From Candidatus Hydrogenedentota bacterium (GTDB taxonomy: Bacteria > Hydrogenedentota > Hydrogenedentia > Hydrogenedentales > JAEUWI01): a stretch of 64,000 nucleotides of DNA. The stretch is from NCBI GenBank assembly GCA_016791475.1, contig JAEUWI010000044.1:1-64000 (forward strand). Direction: 5' to 3'. Shown piece after piece: positions 32,252-41,141 of this stretch. The notes under the pieces are model-generated. The model saw nothing but the letters and a program-made list of their open reading frames with translations, was not told the origin of the DNA and made no database searches. The position numbers and the translations under genes were made by a program. Position 1 is the first letter of the stretch, and each line of letters starts with the position of its first letter.

Positions 32252-33205
32252 TCAGCCCAGCCGGAGCAGCTTCCGCGCGTTGTCGCAGAAGATCTTTGCC
32301 TCAACCTCGACCGGGAGCTTGAAGCTCTCGAAGATATCGAACTGACGTACGTCCTGGCCGGGTTCAAGGTAGTCCGTGCCGAAGAGAAGCCGATCGGCGT
32401 ATTGGATGCAGAAGGCGCGGCCATGCTCGGGGTCGCGGCTGAGGGCGTTGGAGCCGCTGCCGGCCGACAGGTCGCCGTAAAGATTGGGGTAGGTGTCGAA
32501 GAGTCGCCCTACGGCGCCGCCGGGCGCGACCTTCCCTTCGGGATAGCCCTTCAGATCGCCCTCCTGGAGTCCGCCGCTGATGGAGGCCCACCAGCCGGTG
32601 GCATGGCCGATAAAAATACCGTTGGGCACTGCTTTGAGGACGGCTTCGAGCCCGGGTAGTCCGGGCCTGTCCGTGTTTCGAATGTTGTCGAGATGGAAGA
32701 GCATGGGAAAGCCCACATCGGCGCAGGCCTGAAAGAGTTCGATGTTGCGCGGATCGGCCATTTCCACGCCCGGCTTGTGCTCGCCGAAGCCTTTGCAGCC
32801 CGCGTCCTGATATTTCTTCATCTGATCACGCTTTTCCTGCGCGCCTAGCATGACCGCCCGGGGATCGATGGCGCAAAAGGGTATAAGACGATCCCGATGG
32901 GGCTTTGTTTCCCGCAGGACGTAGTCGGTGCTGATCGGGTAATCCCAGGACTCGGGATTTACCAGGGGCAGCACAACGGCCTGCGCGATCTCGTGGAGAT
33001 CCATCCACTCGAGCAGGGACTTGGCGGTAAGCTTTTCCTTCGCCCCCCACTCCTGACCGATGTGGGTGTGGATGTCGAAGTATTGGCCGGGAGGAAAGGA
33101 CTGTGCGCGGGCCGGACGCGTGAGGGCGGCGGCGCCGAGTACGACGGCGCCGGCAATGTGACGGTGGAATTCACGACGGGTGATGAAAGATTGATTATTC
33201 TGCAA
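32252..33205 (-). CDS. Exported amidohydrolase (amidohydrolase-2 family)
   Basis: A 317-residue TIM-barrel metal hydrolase. The N-terminus has a twin-arginine pattern (TRREFHRHIAG followed by a hydrophobic stretch), so it is probably exported folded by Tat. Metal ligands are seen in DIHTHIG, GEHKPG, FHLDN, IGHATGWW and GTDY. The family hydrolyses or decarboxylates small organic compounds. The start is TTG 33205, with GGGAG 7 bases upstream; no ATG fits the signal peptide as well. Its stop adjoins a 9-nt repeat array. Confidence 0.88.
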   Translation of the reverse strand: MQNNQSFITRREFHRHIAGAVVLGAAALTRPARAQSFPPGQYFDIHTHIGQEWGAKEKLTAKSLLEWMDLHEIAQAVVLPLVNPESWDYPISTDYVLRETKPHRDRLIPFCAIDPRAVMLGAQEKRDQMKKYQDAGCKGFGEHKPGVEMADPRNIELFQACADVGFPMLFHLDNIRNTDRPGLPGLEAVLKAVPNGIFIGHATGWWASISGGLQEGDLKGYPEGKVAPGGAVGRLFDTYPNLYGDLSAGSGSNALSRDPEHGRAFCIQYADRLLFGTDYLEPGQDVRQFDIFESFKLPVEVEAKIFCDNARKLLRLG

Positions 33206-33243
33206 TGGGCTGCTCCCGTGGCGGCAATTGAGTCGGACGCCCG

Positions 33244-33576
33244 TCAGACTGCGACGGTGAGATGCGCGTCCTGATTCGGGACTGGCGCAACGGAAATCTG
33301 AACTCCATGTCCCAACGCGACGAGGTAGCGGCAGAGCTCATCGATTGTCACATCATCGAATTCAATTGCCCGTAGCTGCGCCATTCTGTTTTGCGTGCAT
33401 CCAGCCAGCCTGGCAAGTTCCTTGTCGTTCAGATTCCTATCATCCGCGATGTGAAAGATCTTGCTGACCAGTTCGCATCGAGCCATTTCTTCTTCCGGAT
33501 TGTCAAAGCCAAGTGCCACAAAGACATCATCTACGATCTCAGCCTCTATCCTGTTCGACTTGCTATCGACAGCCAT
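33244..33576 (-). CDS. HigA-like antitoxin (XRE helix-turn-helix)
   Basis: A 110-residue protein. The central NDKELARLAGCTQNRMAQLR is a helix-turn-helix of the XRE/HigA type, followed by IDELCRYLVALG. It should neutralise the toxin encoded just upstream and repress the pair. The start at 33576 (GGAGG 9 bases upstream) is preferred to 33585. It overlaps the end of the toxin gene by 14 bases. Toxin-first order is typical of HigBA. Confidence 0.82.
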   Translation of the reverse strand: MAVDSKSNRIEAEIVDDVFVALGFDNPEEEMARCELVSKIFHIADDRNLNDKELARLAGCTQNRMAQLRAIEFDDVTIDELCRYLVALGHGVQISVAPVPNQDAHLTVAV

Positions 33577-33928
33577 TTCGCTCATCCTCCATTTGTATTG
33601 CTTTCGCCAGGCGACGCTGGATCAGCTCCAAATCGCGCGGGGGGATACCGATTCCGCTCTTGGACTTTTTGTGAAACACGTGCAGTAAGTATACCCTATC
33701 GCCCAAGTGGACCGTGTATACGGCACGGTAGGCTTCACGGTCATGTGACACACGAATCTCGTCCACGGCAACAGAAAACCCCTTCAACGCCTTCACACCT
33801 ACAAGCCTGTTGCCCATTTGAATCACTGCAAGAAAGCGTCCAATCCTGTGCCTCACTGGAGCGGGAAGCTCATGGACTATCTCCCGCGTATCTCCAAGAA
33901 AAACAAGTTGCTTCCTCGACGTCCCCAT
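33563..33928 (-). CDS. HigB/RelE-family toxin
   Basis: A 121-residue RelE-superfamily protein of the Gp49/HigB type: EIVHELPAPVRHRIGRFL helix, VKALKGFS..VDEIRVSHD strand pair, YRAVYTVHLGDRVYLLHVFHKKSKSG and a final Arg-rich helix. HigB toxins cut mRNA on the ribosome. GGAGGGCGAAGG lies directly before the ATG. It forms an overlapping pair with the HigA-like gene; the cassette looks intact. Confidence 0.85.
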   Translation of the reverse strand: MGTSRKQLVFLGDTREIVHELPAPVRHRIGRFLAVIQMGNRLVGVKALKGFSVAVDEIRVSHDREAYRAVYTVHLGDRVYLLHVFHKKSKSGIGIPPRDLELIQRRLAKAIQMEDERNGCR

Positions 33929-34040
33929 CCTTCGCCCTCCTATGCTTTTGCGCTCAATTACCCCGCATTCCTATAATAAACCGCCCCGAACCGAAGGGTC
34001 CAGGGCGGTGTTTCAGTTTTCTGATGTTTGTCTTTTCGCC

Positions 34041-37000
34041 TCAGGAACTCAGCGACACGAGATAGGCAATCAGATCGGCCATGGCCTGTTGGTCGATGGC
34101 TGCTTCGAGGCCCTCGGGCATCAGGGACAGTTCCGCGCTCTCCACGGACTCGATGTTGACGCGCAGGATGGTGTCCGCTTCGCCGCTGGCACGGCTCAGG
34201 GTGATGCTGGTGGCGGTTTCGCCGGAGATGAGTCCGCTGTAAGTTTCCAGGTCGAGGGTTTCGACCGTGTAATTCACGTAGGCGGGGTTGATCTCGCGAT
34301 TGGGATCGAGGACGTTGAGCAAAATGGCCTCCGCGCCGCGATTGCCGATGGCGGAGAGGTCGGGACCGACCGCGAAGCCCTGACCTTCAAGCTGGTGGCA
34401 TTTGCTGCACTGCTCCATGAAGAGCGCGCGGCCCTTTTCTTTGTCACCGGTCAGGGAAAGGGCTGGGCGGTAGGCTTCCACGACTTGATCGCGGGCGGTG
34501 GGCGCCTGGGCGCCGAGGAGGGCGGCGGCCTTTTCCTTGATGGCGGCGTCGGAATGATTCAGCAGGAAGTGGATGCGATTGGAATCGAGATCCTTCGCGG
34601 AGAAGGTTCCTGCTTCGAGGGCGGCAAGGAGCCGGCTCACCCAGGACTTGCGGGAGAACAGGGTCTCCACGGCCTGAGCGCGGACGGCGGGGCTGAATGC
34701 GCTGAAGTGGGCCAGCAGGGCATCGGCGCCTGCTTCCGTGTCGTAACCGCTCAGGGTGCGGATGGCGGCCACCTGGACTTCGCTGGCGTTCTGCCCTGCG
34801 AGGATTTCATCCAACAGGGGCAAGGTTGCCTCGGCGGGCGCAAAGGCCAGATTGCCGATGGCGGCTATCCGTTTGGGGGCTTCCTGGGCGCTGTCCGCGG
34901 AGATGGTGCGGGCTTCGGCGATCATGCCCTCGAGCAGGGCCTTGGCCTGGGCGCTTCCGGCGAGGACTTCGGGGGCGAGGGTGCCTTGACCGCCCATCTG
35001 CATGCCGGTGATGATGCCGCGGACGGCGGCCTGAGCGAGGGCCTCGTCGGCCCCTTCCAATTGCTCAATATCGTTTACCGTGGAGGCGAGGGTCTCGCGG
35101 GAACCGGTGGCGCCGGCATATTTCGCCAGCTCTTCCACCAGCGCGGGGGCCTTGGCGTTGCCACGGAAGGCGTCGTTGGCCAGCACGATCTGGAGCACTT
35201 CACCGGCGCCCGTGTAGAGCGAACTTTTGGCGGCGAGCTGGATCCACTCGTCATCCAAATCGGCCAGGAGCAGTTGGGCCAGGGCTTCATTGCGTTTGGC
35301 ACCCGTGGCCGCTCCAAGACTGAAGGCGAGCTGGTAGCGAACCTGGGGCGTGGGGTCGCTCAACTGGGCCACGACGGCGTCCATCACCGCTTCATCGCTG
35401 TCGAGGAAGGCTTCGGCATGGCGAATGGCGTGTTCGCGCACCTTGGGGGATGTATCCTTCAGGCCGGTGAGCACGTCTTTCGCCGTCAGCGCGCCGAGAC
35501 TGTTCAACGCATAGAGGGCGCGGAGGCGGCCTTGGGGATTTTTGCCCTTGACCAGCAGCACGCGGAGGGCGGGGGCGGCGCTGGGGTCCTGCTGTTCATA
35601 GAGCAGGCGGGCGGCGGTGTCCTGATGCCAGCCATTGTCGTGATCGAGGGTCAATACCAATTCGTTCGTATCGGCTGCGTCCAGGCGGGGCAGTGGGCGC
35701 TGTTTGAAGCCCTCGGGCAGCACACGGTAGATACGGCCCCGGTCCCGGCCGCTGGTGAGGTCGAGGTGCTGCTTGATGATGGGCGGCAGGCTGGCGGGGT
35801 GCTCGATGACCTCGCGGTACATATCCATTATATAGAGTGTGCCGTCGGGCGCGTTGGCGTACTGGGCCGGGCGGAACCAGATGTCCTTTGAGCGGACAAA
35901 CTCGGTGTTTTCATCGGCGCGGCTGGCTTTGAGCTGGATGGCGCTTTCGTCGATGGTCTTGCGGTGGATCAGGTTGCTGCCCACGTCGCCGACGAAGGCG
36001 TTGCCATAGAATTCCTTCGGCCAGGCATCGCCGCGATAGATGGTGACGCCGGTGGCGCCGGTGAAATAGCCCGCGGGCTGTCCACCGCCTTCCACGATGC
36101 CGGGGACGATACCCTTGGCGCGCAGGCGGGTGCGGACGATGCGCCAGGGCTCCACGGGGCTGATGCGATACACGGTGGCCGCGGGGCCGTCGGTGGCGAT
36201 GCTCACATGGGCCGTTGGGGAGGCCAGGTAGGGATTGCGGGCGAGGTAGTTGTCGTCGAACATGATCTGCTGGATGTGATCGCTGTTGGAGCTGACATAG
36301 CGCCGGCCCCAGGCATCGAGGCTCATGCCGTGCTGGCCGCCGCCGCTTACGGGGGTCAGTTTGCGGGTCCTGGGCTCGATCTTGAAATCGCGACCGCGCA
36401 GGGAGATGGGCAGGGCCGCCGGATCATTCCCGGGCTTTACATCCGCGCCGGAGGTGCTGGTTGCGCCGACGATCTGATTGTCCAGGTCCCACTGGAAGGT
36501 GTTGAGCAGGCCCTGAACGTTTTTCAGGCTGAATCCGGTATAGACCACCTCGCGGATATCGGCCACCCCGTCGCCTGTGGTGTCTTTGCAGTAAAGAATG
36601 TCCGGCGGGACGCCGACAAAGACGCCGCCGTCGTAGCAGATAACGGCGGTGGGCCAGGCGAGATCGCTCACATAGGTGGAGCGCTTGTCGAAGTGTCCGT
36701 CCTCGTCTGTATCCTCAAGCATGGCGATGAGGCCGCGGCGCTCTTCGTATTCCTCGGAGTAGTCGCGCATTTCGACGACGAACATGCGGCCGCGTTCGTC
36801 GAAGGAGAGGGCGATGGGGTCGGCGACGAGGGGTTCGGCGGCGACCTGGTCCATCTTGAAGCCGGGCAGCACCTCGAAGGAGGCTATGGCGTCTTCGGGC
36901 ATCAGCGGGGCGATGCGCGGCAGTTCGGCGGTGTAGTCCCGCTCCAGGCTGTCGTTTTCGGCGTTCTGTGCGGGGGCGCCGCCGGCGCCGAGGGTGGCCA

Positions 37001-37058
37001 CACAGGCACAGACAAGGGCACGGCGAGCCCAGGGACGCATCCGGTTCGAATACTTCAT
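34041..37058 (-). CDS. PVC-type membrane-bound dehydrogenase/cytochrome (CxxCH) protein
   Basis: A 1005-residue secreted protein. A signal peptide (to about residue 31) is followed by a six-bladed propeller-like dehydrogenase domain (about 50-440, with FDERGRMFVVEMRDY and APDGTLYIMDMYRE), HEAT-like helical repeats (about 470-830), and a c-type cytochrome domain with CSKCH near residue 875 followed by a short beta domain. This architecture is abundant in Planctomycetes, Verrucomicrobia and relatives and probably oxidises sugars or alcohols in the periplasm. The start at 37058 has GGAG upstream; the longer frame is rejected. It is divergent from the cupredoxin and oxidase genes, to which it might pass electrons. 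Confidence 0.9.
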   Translation of the reverse strand: MKYSNRMRPWARRALVCACVATLGAGGAPAQNAENDSLERDYTAELPRIAPLMPEDAIASFEVLPGFKMDQVAAEPLVADPIALSFDERGRMFVVEMRDYSEEYEERRGLIAMLEDTDEDGHFDKRSTYVSDLAWPTAVICYDGGVFVGVPPDILYCKDTTGDGVADIREVVYTGFSLKNVQGLLNTFQWDLDNQIVGATSTSGADVKPGNDPAALPISLRGRDFKIEPRTRKLTPVSGGGQHGMSLDAWGRRYVSSNSDHIQQIMFDDNYLARNPYLASPTAHVSIATDGPAATVYRISPVEPWRIVRTRLRAKGIVPGIVEGGGQPAGYFTGATGVTIYRGDAWPKEFYGNAFVGDVGSNLIHRKTIDESAIQLKASRADENTEFVRSKDIWFRPAQYANAPDGTLYIMDMYREVIEHPASLPPIIKQHLDLTSGRDRGRIYRVLPEGFKQRPLPRLDAADTNELVLTLDHDNGWHQDTAARLLYEQQDPSAAPALRVLLVKGKNPQGRLRALYALNSLGALTAKDVLTGLKDTSPKVREHAIRHAEAFLDSDEAVMDAVVAQLSDPTPQVRYQLAFSLGAATGAKRNEALAQLLLADLDDEWIQLAAKSSLYTGAGEVLQIVLANDAFRGNAKAPALVEELAKYAGATGSRETLASTVNDIEQLEGADEALAQAAVRGIITGMQMGGQGTLAPEVLAGSAQAKALLEGMIAEARTISADSAQEAPKRIAAIGNLAFAPAEATLPLLDEILAGQNASEVQVAAIRTLSGYDTEAGADALLAHFSAFSPAVRAQAVETLFSRKSWVSRLLAALEAGTFSAKDLDSNRIHFLLNHSDAAIKEKAAALLGAQAPTARDQVVEAYRPALSLTGDKEKGRALFMEQCSKCHQLEGQGFAVGPDLSAIGNRGAEAILLNVLDPNREINPAYVNYTVETLDLETYSGLISGETATSITLSRASGEADTILRVNIESVESAELSLMPEGLEAAIDQQAMADLIAYLVSLSS

Positions 37059-37489
37059 CGAAATCTCCACGGGTTTGGAACAAACATTGGATCGTGCGCG
37101 TCGGCGCGAAAATCGGGGCGCGGACGGGCGCGGGAAATGCCTGGGCTGGCGCACAAGGCGGCAACTGTGACGGGCGGACGCCTAGTATCGGAGTTACCCG
37201 CGTGGAATTTCAACCTTGGCGGGCGCTTCATCCGGGAATGGCGCGGTTGAATGAATTGCGCGGCATTGCGTCTGACTGATCGGGTGTGTATAGGTTTACG
37301 GTTTGAAGGCGGTCGCGATTTCTGGTATTGTTAGGGTTCCGCGAGAGTTGGGGCGACCTTCAATATCCGCCCCGGAACGCCCGTTCCGCCTCGGCCGGTT
37401 TGCAGTCTACGAATTGCAGGCCGCTTGCCCACTTTGGTTTGTCGATGATCCAATTGTATGGTCCAACATCCGTCAGGAGTACCAAACTC

Positions 37490-38206
37490 ATGTACCGTTC
37501 TCTCCGCAGCACCGCCCTGACCGCGGCCCTCATGGCCGCGACCGTCGCATCGGCCGGCTCCATAACCGGCAAGGTGGTCTACGAAGGCAATGTCCCCCAG
37601 TTCAAACCCGTAGACACGAGCGGCGATCCGTCGTGCGCGGCGCATTTTGGCGACAATCCGCCCGTGAGCGAGGTGCTGGTGCTGGGTGAAGGCAATTCCC
37701 TGGCCAACATTCTGGTGAAGGTGACCAAGGGCCTGCCCGAGAAGACCTGGGAGGCGCCCAAAGAGCCGGTGGTGATGACCCAGGCGGGTTGCCGTTACTC
37801 GCCCCATGTGGCGGTGGTGCAGTTGGGCCAGGTGCTGAAGGTGCAGAATCCGGACGGGATCCTGCACAACGTGAACTGCCAGCCCAAGGTGAACCAGCCG
37901 GCGAACAAGGCGATGCCGAAGAACCTGACGGAGATCGACTTCAACTTCGACAAGCCCGAAGAGACACCCTTCCGCTTCAAGTGCGACGTGCACCCCTGGA
38001 TGATGGCGTTCTGCGCCGTGATCCCCCACCCCTTCTTTGATGTAACGGAGAAGGACGGCGTGTTCACGATTGAGAATCTTGATCCGGGCGAGTACGAGAT
38101 TGAAGCGTGGCACGAGCGCCTGGGCGTGCAGAAGGCGACGGTGACGGTGGCCGCCGACAAGCCGGGCGAGGCCAACTTCAAGTTCTCCAAGCCGACGCGG
38201 GAATAG
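37490..38206 (+). CDS. Secreted plastocyanin-like (type 1 copper) protein with a carboxypeptidase-regulatory-like end
   Basis: A 238-residue exported protein (signal 1-22). Residues 100-180 look like a cupredoxin: HNV after LKVQNPDGIL gives one His ligand, and CDVHPWMM gives Cys, His and Met in the spacing of plastocyanin. The C-terminal 60 residues (VFTIENLDPGEYEIEAWHE) look like a carboxypeptidase regulatory-like beta-sandwich. It is a likely electron carrier for the oxidase, whose genes follow 134 bases later. AGGAG lies 11 bases before the ATG at 37490; the longer frame has no signal peptide. Confidence 0.85.
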   Translation: MYRSLRSTALTAALMAATVASAGSITGKVVYEGNVPQFKPVDTSGDPSCAAHFGDNPPVSEVLVLGEGNSLANILVKVTKGLPEKTWEAPKEPVVMTQAGCRYSPHVAVVQLGQVLKVQNPDGILHNVNCQPKVNQPANKAMPKNLTEIDFNFDKPEETPFRFKCDVHPWMMAFCAVIPHPFFDVTEKDGVFTIENLDPGEYEIEAWHERLGVQKATVTVAADKPGEANFKFSKPTRE

Positions 38207-38340
38207 GGCGTCGATCCGACGCCTGTTGCGGCCGGGCCATCCCTCGCCGCTCCGCGCCTAGACTGTCTTGAGCAATTGACGGACCCGGTCAGCCCCGGCT
38301 GGCCGGGACCTTTCACCAACAGGGGGTAAGGTTCGCACTC

Positions 38341-40080
38341 ATGGACGCATCAACCGGCAATCGGACCGGGCGCGGGGGAATCGCGCGACTTCTATTTTCC
38401 ACGGACCACAAAGTAGTCGCGCTACTTTACGTGGTGACGGCGCTGACCATGCTCATGACGGGGTTTCTCTTCATGTTGCTGATGCGCTGGCAGCTTGCCT
38501 ACCCCCTCCAGCCCCTTCCCTGGGTCGGGAGCTGGTTTGCGGCGGATCACCCCTCCATGCCGGGCGGCGTGATCACCGCGAATTTCTACAACCAGTTGGG
38601 GGCGATGCACGGGACCATCATGGTGTTCCTGGCGGTGGTGCCCCTGGTCGTGGGCGGGTTTGGCACCTATCTCGTGCCGCTGATGCTGGGTGCGTCGGGT
38701 CTGGCCTTTCCGCGTCTGAGCCGGGCGGGCTACTGGTTTTATCTCGGGGGTGTCGTGGTGCTTCTGGGCAGTTTCTTCTCCCCCGGTGGCGCGGCCAACT
38801 CCGGCTGGACGGCCTATGCGCCGCTGGCGGTTATTGAGAACGCGGGCCAGTCCATCTGGCTTGTGGGCATGGCGCTGGTGTATCTGTCTTCGCTCCTGCT
38901 GAGCATCAACATGCTGGTTACGATTGTGCAGCTTCGGGCCGAGGGCATGCACTTCATGCGCCTGCCCTATTTCGTGTGGGCGCAACTGGTCACGGCGGTG
39001 CTACTGATTCTGGCTTTCCCGCCGCTGGCGGCGGCGGCCGTGATGCAGCTCATGGACCGGTTGATGGGATCGAGCTTTTTCCTCCCCAGCGGTCTGGTCG
39101 TGAGCGGCGAGGCGCTGGACGTGAGCGGCGGCGGCAGCGCCCTGCTGTGGCAGCATCTGTTCTGGTTCCTGGGCCATCCCGAGGTCTACGTGCTGCTGCT
39201 GCCTTCCTTCGGCATCATCGCGGAGATTATCGCCAACAACACGCGCAAGCCCCTTTTCGGCTACCGGGGCATGGTGTACGCCAGCCTGGGACTGGGCGCG
39301 CTTTCGCTGCTGGTCTGGGCCCACCACATGTATCTCACGGGTATGGGCGCGGCGCTGAGCGAATTTTTCCAATTGACAACCATCATGATCTCCGTGCCGT
39401 CGGTGATTATTGTCACGTCCCTTGTGGTTTCCCTCTGGGGCGGCTCCATCCGCTTTAATGTGCCCATGCTCTACGCCCTGGCCTTTCTGCCCATGTTCGG
39501 CATCGGCGGTCTCACGGGACTTCCCCTGGCGATGTCGGCCACCAATATTGTGCTGCACGACACGTATTACGTGATCGGCCACTTCCACTACGTGGTGGCG
39601 CCGGGCATACTTTTCGCCGTCTTCGCGGGGATCTATTACTGGTATCCCAAGGCCACGGGGCGGCAGATGAACACGCTGCTGGGCCACCTCCATTTCTGGC
39701 CTACGCTCATCTGCATGAACGGTATTTTCTCCCACCTTATCCTGCAAGGTTTCGCGGGGGTTTCCCGGCGCCTCTATGACGGCGGCGAGACCTACGCCCA
39801 TGGTCTGGAAAACTTCGGGCTGAACTCCGCCGCGACCTGGTCCGCCTTTGGCCTGGGCGTCGTGCAGATCTTCTTCATTATCAATTTCTTCGGCAGCCTC
39901 AAGTGGGGCAGCAAGGTCGACAGCAATCCGTGGCGCGCGACGTCGATGGAGTGGGCGGCGCCGTCGCCCCCCCTGCCCGACATCAATTTTGACGCGCCGC
40001 CGAAGGCGTACCGAGGCTCGATGACCTACAGCCAGCCGGGCGCCGCGACCGATTTCACGCCCCAATGGGAGGAAGCGTAA
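38341..40080 (+). CDS. Heme-copper oxidase subunit I, without usual D- and K-channel residues
   Basis: A 579-residue protein with 12 membrane helices. Heme ligands are His90 (MHG) and the HFH pair after HDTYYVIG. CuB ligands are His279 (in HPEVY, with Tyr283 for the His-Tyr link), His328 and His329 (WAHHMY). A gap-free comparison with the Rhodobacter aa3 subunit from memory puts Gly120 at the D132 position, Thr109 at N121, Ile357 at K362 and Ser354 at T359; only E286 is kept (Glu281). So oxygen or NO chemistry seems intact while proton pathways differ. It overlaps subunit III by 1 base. Confidence 0.92.
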   Translation: MDASTGNRTGRGGIARLLFSTDHKVVALLYVVTALTMLMTGFLFMLLMRWQLAYPLQPLPWVGSWFAADHPSMPGGVITANFYNQLGAMHGTIMVFLAVVPLVVGGFGTYLVPLMLGASGLAFPRLSRAGYWFYLGGVVVLLGSFFSPGGAANSGWTAYAPLAVIENAGQSIWLVGMALVYLSSLLLSINMLVTIVQLRAEGMHFMRLPYFVWAQLVTAVLLILAFPPLAAAAVMQLMDRLMGSSFFLPSGLVVSGEALDVSGGGSALLWQHLFWFLGHPEVYVLLLPSFGIIAEIIANNTRKPLFGYRGMVYASLGLGALSLLVWAHHMYLTGMGAALSEFFQLTTIMISVPSVIIVTSLVVSLWGGSIRFNVPMLYALAFLPMFGIGGLTGLPLAMSATNIVLHDTYYVIGHFHYVVAPGILFAVFAGIYYWYPKATGRQMNTLLGHLHFWPTLICMNGIFSHLILQGFAGVSRRLYDGGETYAHGLENFGLNSAATWSAFGLGVVQIFFIINFFGSLKWGSKVDSNPWRATSMEWAAPSPPLPDINFDAPPKAYRGSMTYSQPGAATDFTPQWEEA

Positions 40081-40667
40081 TGTCCACACCCTATTCCACG
40101 GGCATTCGACCCGATACCGGCCTGTATAACAGCAAGCTCGGCATGTGGCTTTTCCTCGCGGCGGAAGCCATGTTCTTTGGCGCGCTCTTTTCCAGCTATG
40201 CGTTCCTGCGCACGGCGTCGGCGTCCTGGCCCGATGGGTCAGACATCCTGCCCACCATCCCTGCACTGATCGCGGTGGTGGCGTGCGCGGTTGCCGCGGC
40301 CGCGGCAACCTACGCGTGGCGGGGAGCATCGAGGTCGGGCGGTTTCCCCGCGCGGGCACTCTGGATCGTGGCGGCCGCAAGTTTGGCCTCCGCCGTATTC
40401 ATGGGACTGGGGCTCCGCCTGGAGTTTTCCGAGGGCATGACACCGGCCACGAACACGTTTTACGCCTGCTGGTACCTGATCACGGCGATGACCGCGGCCC
40501 ATGCGGCGCCGGCGGGCGGATACGCCCTTTTTCTTTTGTGGCCCCGCCCCGAGGGGGATGAGGTTGGCTGCCAGTGCCTTCGGAACCGCATCGAGTGCCT
40601 GGGACTGTTGCTGCAATTCGTTGCCCTCGTTTGGGTGGCGGCGTTTGCCTGTTTTTACGTATTCTAG
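40080..40667 (+). CDS. Heme-copper oxidase subunit III
   Basis: A 195-residue protein with five membrane helices, matching short subunit III (CoxC/CtaE) proteins that lack the first two helices. KLGMWLFLAAEAMFFGALF is the family signature with its conserved Glu. The region GLHVxxG of classical subunit III is changed here (AAHAAPAGG). The ATG at 40080 shares its A with the stop of subunit I (TAATG), so the two are coupled. A longer frame from 40065 lies inside subunit I. Confidence 0.9.
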   Translation: MSTPYSTGIRPDTGLYNSKLGMWLFLAAEAMFFGALFSSYAFLRTASASWPDGSDILPTIPALIAVVACAVAAAAATYAWRGASRSGGFPARALWIVAAASLASAVFMGLGLRLEFSEGMTPATNTFYACWYLITAMTAAHAAPAGGYALFLLWPRPEGDEVGCQCLRNRIECLGLLLQFVALVWVAAFACFYVF

Positions 40668-40680
40668 GGACCTTCAGGTC

Positions 40681-40884
40681 ATGTCGCTCAAGGCATTTCA
40701 CTGCTTCTTTGTCGCAATCGGCGTACTCGTCTGCAGCGCCTATGGCATGTGGCGGCTCGTGGCGGCGATGCGCGAGGGCGCGGGAGAGCTTGGCCCGGCT
40801 GTGCTTTCGCTAGCCACCGGCGCGGTCCTGCTGGTACACGGCATCCACTTTTACAAACAAACCGAGAAGGAGCCCTGGCTGTGA
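40681..40884 (+). CDS. Small two-helix membrane protein in the oxidase operon
   Basis: A 67-residue protein with two hydrophobic helices (8-27 and 38-58) and a charged tail KQTEKEPWL. It sits between oxidase subunit III and another small protein, overlapping the next gene by GTGA. It may be a small structural subunit like CtaF/CoxD, but the sequence does not match one that I know. Its ribosome binding site is weak (CAGG). Confidence 0.65.
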   Translation: MSLKAFHCFFVAIGVLVCSAYGMWRLVAAMREGAGELGPAVLSLATGAVLLVHGIHFYKQTEKEPWL

Positions 40885-41141
40885 AGTATCTCGCTCTGAT
40901 TTGCACCGTGCTCGCCTCCCCGCTTGCCATGGCCTGCGCGACCTGTTCCGGGCCGGCGGACGCCCCCCAGAGCCAGGGCATGAACGCCGCCATCCTTACA
41001 CTGTTTTTCGTGCTGGGTTTTGTGGCGCTCACGGTCCTCTCCTTTGTCATCGCCATCGCCCTGCGCATCGCGCGGCACCGGCCCGAAGAGGCCACCGAGG
41101 CCGCAATTCAACCCCAAACCCTGGCAGGTTCCGTGTCATGA
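40881..41141 (+). CDS. Small exported membrane protein with an N-terminal CATC motif, in the oxidase operon
   Basis: An 86-residue protein with a signal-like N-terminus ending AMACATCSG and a second hydrophobic helix (36-60). The cysteines may be a lipobox (acylated Cys19) or a metal-binding CxxC. It lies directly before subunit II, whose ATG overlaps its stop (ATGA). Start GTG 40881 overlaps the previous gene. A role in CuA insertion or as a small subunit is conceivable; I do not recognise the family. Confidence 0.6.
   Translation: MKYLALICTVLASPLAMACATCSGPADAPQSQGMNAAILTLFFVLGFVALTVLSFVIAIALRIARHRPEEATEAAIQPQTLAGSVS

Noticed and set aside
33942-35891. A 649-codon open frame opposite the PVC-type cytochrome
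   Set aside because: It overlaps the 1005-residue gene whose CxxCH and propeller motifs are clear; long antisense frames are expected in GC-rich DNA with third-position G/C.
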